NCBI GenBank assembly: GCA_021201095.1
Contig: JAJQFO010000119.1
Coordinates: 12,529 to 57,255 of the forward strand
Length of the DNA: 44,727 nucleotides
Source: Lachnospiraceae bacterium
Lineage (GTDB): Bacteria; Bacillota; Clostridia; Lachnospirales; Lachnospiraceae
Reading direction: 5' to 3'
The translations under genes were made by a program, and so were the position numbers. The notes beneath the pieces are model-generated. The model worked only from the letters and a program-made list of their open reading frames with translations. It was not told where the DNA came from and did not search any database. Positions 41,592-44,727 of this stretch are shown here, in pieces (position 1 is the stretch's first letter; each line of letters opens with the position of its first letter).

Positions 41592-43076
41592 TTATGCAAA
41601 CGGATTCTCCGTGCGGTACGGAAGTCCTGCCGGATGATTGTAGCCAATCTCATCCGGACATACGCCGATGAGCTTGAATACTTCATACAGTGCTTTCCCA
41701 TAATGGCCAAACGCAACTGCACCGTGATGCGGGAATCCGCCCTCGATCAGAACATGTCGATAGAAACGACCCATCTCCGGAATCGCGAAAATACCTACGC
41801 CGCCGAAAGAGCGGGTGGCTACCGGAAGCACTTCACCCTGTGCGACATAAGCGCGAAGGATGTTGTCCGATGTACTCTGCAGGCGATAGAACGTGATGTC
41901 GCCAGGAACAATATCGCCTTCGATGGTGCCGTTTGTTACCTCGGCCGGAAGGCTTCTGGCCATGATCATCTGATATTTCATCGTGCAGGAGGTCAGCTTC
42001 TTCGAGCAGGTGTTGCCGCAGTGGAAGCCCATGAAGGTATCCTTCTGTGTATAGTTGAACTTGCCCTTGATATCTTCTTCGTAGATATCTGCAGGTACAG
42101 TATTGTTAATGTCGAGCAGAGTCACGACATCGTCGCTGACGCAGGTGCCAATGAACTCGCTGAGTGCGCCGTAGATGTCCACCTCGCAGGATGCCGGGAT
42201 GCCGCGTCCGGTCAGACGGCTGTTCACATAGCATGGCACAAAGCCAAACTGAGTCTGGAATGCCGGCCAGCACTTGCCTGCGATCGCCACATATTTGCGG
42301 TAGCCTCTGTGAGCTTCCACCCAGTCAAGCAGCGTCAGTTCGTACTGAGCAAGCTTAGAAAGAATCTCCGGTTTCTGATTTCCTTCACCAAGCTCTGCCT
42401 CCATATCCTTTACCACATCCGGGATACGCGCGTCGCCTGCGTGCTTATTAAATGCCTCGAACAGATCCAGCTCGGAATTCTCCTCGATCTCTACGCCAAT
42501 GTTATACAGCTGCTTGATCGGCGCATTGCATGCCAGGAAATTCATTGGACGCGGGCCAAAGCTGATGATTTTGAGATTCTGCAGACCTATCACTGCACGC
42601 GCGATCGGCACGAAATCGTGAATCATGTCTGCGCACTCTTCTGCAGTACCCACCGGATATTCCGGTATGTAAGCATGGATATTGCGCAGCTTGAGATTAT
42701 AGCTGGCGTTAAGCATGCCGCAGTAAGCGTCGCCGCGGCCCTGAATCAGATCCTTGCCGGTCTCCTCCGCTGCTGCCACGAACATGGCCGGGCCGTCAAA
42801 ATGCTTTGCAAGAAGCGTCTCAGAAATCTCCGGACCGAAGTTGCCAAGATATACGCAAAGCGCGTTGCAGCCGGCTGCCTTGATGTCCTCAAGCGCCTGT
42901 ACCATATGAATTTCGCTCTCCACGATACAGATCGGGCACTCATAAATATCTGTCTCATCATACTTTGCCTTGTAGGCTTCGATCAGCGCCTTCCTTCTGT
43001 TGACAGAAAGTGACTCAGGGAAACAGTCACGGCTCACCGCGACGATACCGATTTTTACCTTTGGAATGTTTTGCAT
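41592..43076 (-). CDS. L-fucose/L-arabinose isomerase family protein
   Basis: The 494-residue protein starts at 43076 (MQNIPKVKIGIVAVSRDCFP is the N-terminus); AAGGAGG directly abuts an earlier ATG but sits 9 bases before this one. It has the N-terminal Rossmann-type domains of the family (ALCVYLGNFGPEISETLLAK, then VAAAEETG), a central segment with GKCWPAFQTQFGFVPC, and the C-terminal domain GITFYRLQSTSDN-like and EGGFPHHGAVAFGHYG. Family members interconvert L-fucose, D-arabinose or L-arabinose and their ketoses with Mn2+. It is shorter than classical FucI (about 590). The adjacent xylulokinase suggests that the product is a pentulose; specificity cannot be read. Confidence 0.88.
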   Translation of the reverse strand: MQNIPKVKIGIVAVSRDCFPESLSVNRRKALIEAYKAKYDETDIYECPICIVESEIHMVQALEDIKAAGCNALCVYLGNFGPEISETLLAKHFDGPAMFVAAAEETGKDLIQGRGDAYCGMLNASYNLKLRNIHAYIPEYPVGTAEECADMIHDFVPIARAVIGLQNLKIISFGPRPMNFLACNAPIKQLYNIGVEIEENSELDLFEAFNKHAGDARIPDVVKDMEAELGEGNQKPEILSKLAQYELTLLDWVEAHRGYRKYVAIAGKCWPAFQTQFGFVPCYVNSRLTGRGIPASCEVDIYGALSEFIGTCVSDDVVTLLDINNTVPADIYEEDIKGKFNYTQKDTFMGFHCGNTCSKKLTSCTMKYQMIMARSLPAEVTNGTIEGDIVPGDITFYRLQSTSDNILRAYVAQGEVLPVATRSFGGVGIFAIPEMGRFYRHVLIEGGFPHHGAVAFGHYGKALYEVFKLIGVCPDEIGYNHPAGLPYRTENPFA

Positions 43077-43242
43077 TTGATTCATCCTCCTTAAAAATAA
43101 TGATTTATTTTTACCTTGCCAGAAATATCTGAAGCAGAGCAACTGTCCGCAGCCGTTCCAGACGGAATGAGTCAATGAGTCTTTCGCGTAACATGGCTTA
43201 AAGTGCTGTGTATGAATCATTTCTCTGCTTCTGTCGATATTC

Positions 43243-44727
43243 TCAGCTTATGATATCAAAAAGCGGCTTGCAGGTCGGATAGATCTGCTTAAACTGCTCA
43301 TATCTGGCTTCGTACTTCGCTACAAGCGCAGGATCCGGCTCGATCGTGTCAATCACATGTACAAGCTTCTGTGCAGCCTCCTCAACCGAGGCATACTCCC
43401 CACAGCCGACCGCCGCCAGCATCGCACCGCCCAGTCCCGGGCCTTCCTCGCTCTCAATCACATCGACCTTCAGATTCAGGACATTCGCGATGATGACCTT
43501 CCAGAGAAGGCTCTTCGCGCCGCCGCCGCAGATCTTCGTGCGCTCGATGGTGATGCCCAGGGACTTCGCCACCTCCAGAGAATCACGAAGTGCAAAGGCC
43601 ACGCCCTCCAGCACTGCCTGCGTCATATCCGCGCGGGTCGTGTCCATCGTCATACCGATAAAGGTCGCGCGGGCGTTCGGATTATTGTGCGGGGAACGCT
43701 CGCCCATCAGATAAGGCAGATAAAATACATGGTTCTCGCCCAGCTTCCCGGTATTTGCCGGGTCTTTCGCATCATAAATCTGCGCCTGCTCCGCCGCGTA
43801 ATCCTTCGTGCCGATGATCTCATCCATCCACCACTTGTTGCAGGATGCCGCGCTGAGCATGCAGCCCATCAGATGATAATGCCCGTCCGCATGGGCGAAA
43901 GCGTGAAGCGCATTAAATTTGTCCACGCCAAACTTTTCCGAAGAGATGAAAATCGTGCCGCTGGTACCGAGCGAAATGTTGCACTGTCCGTCGCCTACTG
44001 TGCCGGTGCCGACTGCAGCCGCCGCATTGTCTCCTGCTCCGGCGATCACCTTTACCCCTTCCGGAAGATCCAGTGCTGCCGCAATTTCCGGAAGCACGGT
44101 GCCGACCACCTCATAGCTCTCAAAGATCTGCGCCATCTGCTCTTTGCGGACGCCGCAGATATCCAGCATTTCCTGAGACCAGCAGCGGTTCTTCACATCA
44201 AAAAGCAGCATGCCGGATGCATCCGACACATCCGTGCAGTGTACGCCGGACAGACGATACGCAAGATAATCCTTGGGAAGCATGATTTTCTCAATACGTG
44301 CAAAATTCTCCGGCTCGTTTGCCTTCACCCAGAGAAGTTTCGGAGCGGTAAAGCCCGCGAAGGCAATGTTTGCCGTGTACTCCGAGAGCCTTTCACGCCC
44401 GATCTCGTTATTCAGATAATCACACTCTTTGGTGGTACGTCCGTCATTCCACAGGATTGCCGGGCGAATCACCTGATCGTCCTGATCCAGAATAACCAGT
44501 CCATGCATCTGGCCGCCGAAGCTGATGCCCGCCACCTGGCTGCGGTCGCAGCCGCTAAGCAGCTCCTTTAAGCCTTCCATGGTCTGCGTATACCAGTCCT
44601 CCGGATTCTGCTCCGACCAGCCCGGATTCGGGAAATACAGCGGATATTCCTTCGAAACAATCTTCTGAATCCGTCCATTCCCCTCCATCAGTTGTTTATT
44701 GATTGGGGTTGTTCCTAGATCTACACC
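43243..44727 (-). CDS. xylB: Xylulokinase (N-terminal few residues outside window)
   Basis: The frame is open from the right edge to a TGA at 43243, 494 residues. The edge begins GVDLGTTPINKQL, the phosphate loop that normally follows the first few residues, so only the start codon region is missing. FGGY motifs are present: GISFGGQMHGLVILD, AILWNDGRTTKECDYL, AGAGDNAAAAVGTGTV, NISLGTSGTIFISS, YLPYLMGERSPHNNPNARAT (substrate and family signature) and ICGGGAKSLLWKVI. The sequence most resembles XylB, which phosphorylates D-xylulose; other pentuloses are possible given the neighbouring isomerase. It heads the isomerase-galM group, 166 bases upstream of the isomerase. Confidence 0.93.
   Translation of the reverse strand, partial: GVDLGTTPINKQLMEGNGRIQKIVSKEYPLYFPNPGWSEQNPEDWYTQTMEGLKELLSGCDRSQVAGISFGGQMHGLVILDQDDQVIRPAILWNDGRTTKECDYLNNEIGRERLSEYTANIAFAGFTAPKLLWVKANEPENFARIEKIMLPKDYLAYRLSGVHCTDVSDASGMLLFDVKNRCWSQEMLDICGVRKEQMAQIFESYEVVGTVLPEIAAALDLPEGVKVIAGAGDNAAAAVGTGTVGDGQCNISLGTSGTIFISSEKFGVDKFNALHAFAHADGHYHLMGCMLSAASCNKWWMDEIIGTKDYAAEQAQIYDAKDPANTGKLGENHVFYLPYLMGERSPHNNPNARATFIGMTMDTTRADMTQAVLEGVAFALRDSLEVAKSLGITIERTKICGGGAKSLLWKVIIANVLNLKVDVIESEEGPGLGGAMLAAVGCGEYASVEEAAQKLVHVIDTIEPDPALVAKYEARYEQFKQIYPTCKPLFDIIS

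Noticed and set aside
41580-43013. 477-codon plus-strand frame over the isomerase
   Set aside because: Shadow of the isomerase; codon pattern and product are implausible.

Overview
The window looks like a chromosomal segment of a mid-GC clostridium, most likely a Lachnospiraceae gut anaerobe. The grounds are a type III glutamine synthetase, ThyX, class II aldolase, a YtrA-type GntR/ABC operon, a permuted microcompartment shell protein, cobalamin and Mn riboswitches, and AGGAGG ribosome sites throughout. This is inference from gene content; no rRNA or tRNA gene was seen. Most genes lie on the minus strand. The exceptions are a serine hydrolase, a DUF2798-like gene, the oadB-oadG pair and a shell-protein gene.

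Layout. 1-3184: a cobalamin-riboswitch transcript encoding a secreted CbiK-like chelatase with a C-terminal NEAT/Shp-like domain, then a second secreted protein with a similar domain, cut by the left edge. 3342-6601: hslO-nadE. 6952-8118: serine hydrolase, followed by a dense array of palindromes. 8714-12318: glnN and fba, each with its own promoter. 12443-14229: cpsB with a wall-type protein. 14245-16333: thyX, a small conserved protein, and a GH26 mannanase-like enzyme. 16808-19752: ldhA, rarA and a small membrane protein. 20058-22936: a long-leader DUF2798-like gene, then a Mn2+ riboswitch controlling orphan decarboxylase-pump subunits oadB-oadG. 23038-24957: GlcG/PduO-C-like protein and PduQ-like alcohol dehydrogenase. 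25376-29500: an ABC ATPase and a giant ABC permease fused to a CPBP protease. 29623-32952: a GntR (YtrA-like) ABC operon with a clear operator. 33026-33512: a GrpU-like shell protein. 33515-34594: RlaP-type nucleotidyltransferase. 34691-38444: GH2 beta-galactosidase and Gfo/Idh dehydrogenase. 38579-39937: ThrE-type exporter. 40361-44727: galM, fucose/arabinose-type isomerase and xylulokinase (cut by the right edge).

Themes. Sugar use (GH26, GH2, GalM, isomerase, kinase) sits with parts of an aldehyde/microcompartment pathway (PduQ, GlcG, GrpU-like). Metal and tetrapyrrole handling is under riboswitch control. Two broader patterns stand out. First, a mosaic family of palindromic intergenic modules recurs at five or more places; one version forms a conserved 3' untranslated module after two unrelated genes. 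Second, many conserved enzymes (NadE, RarA, two ABC ATPases, GH2, Gfo/Idh, ThrE, the ABC-CPBP protein) carry extra in-frame hydrophilic or repeat-derived insertions at points where family members are normally continuous.
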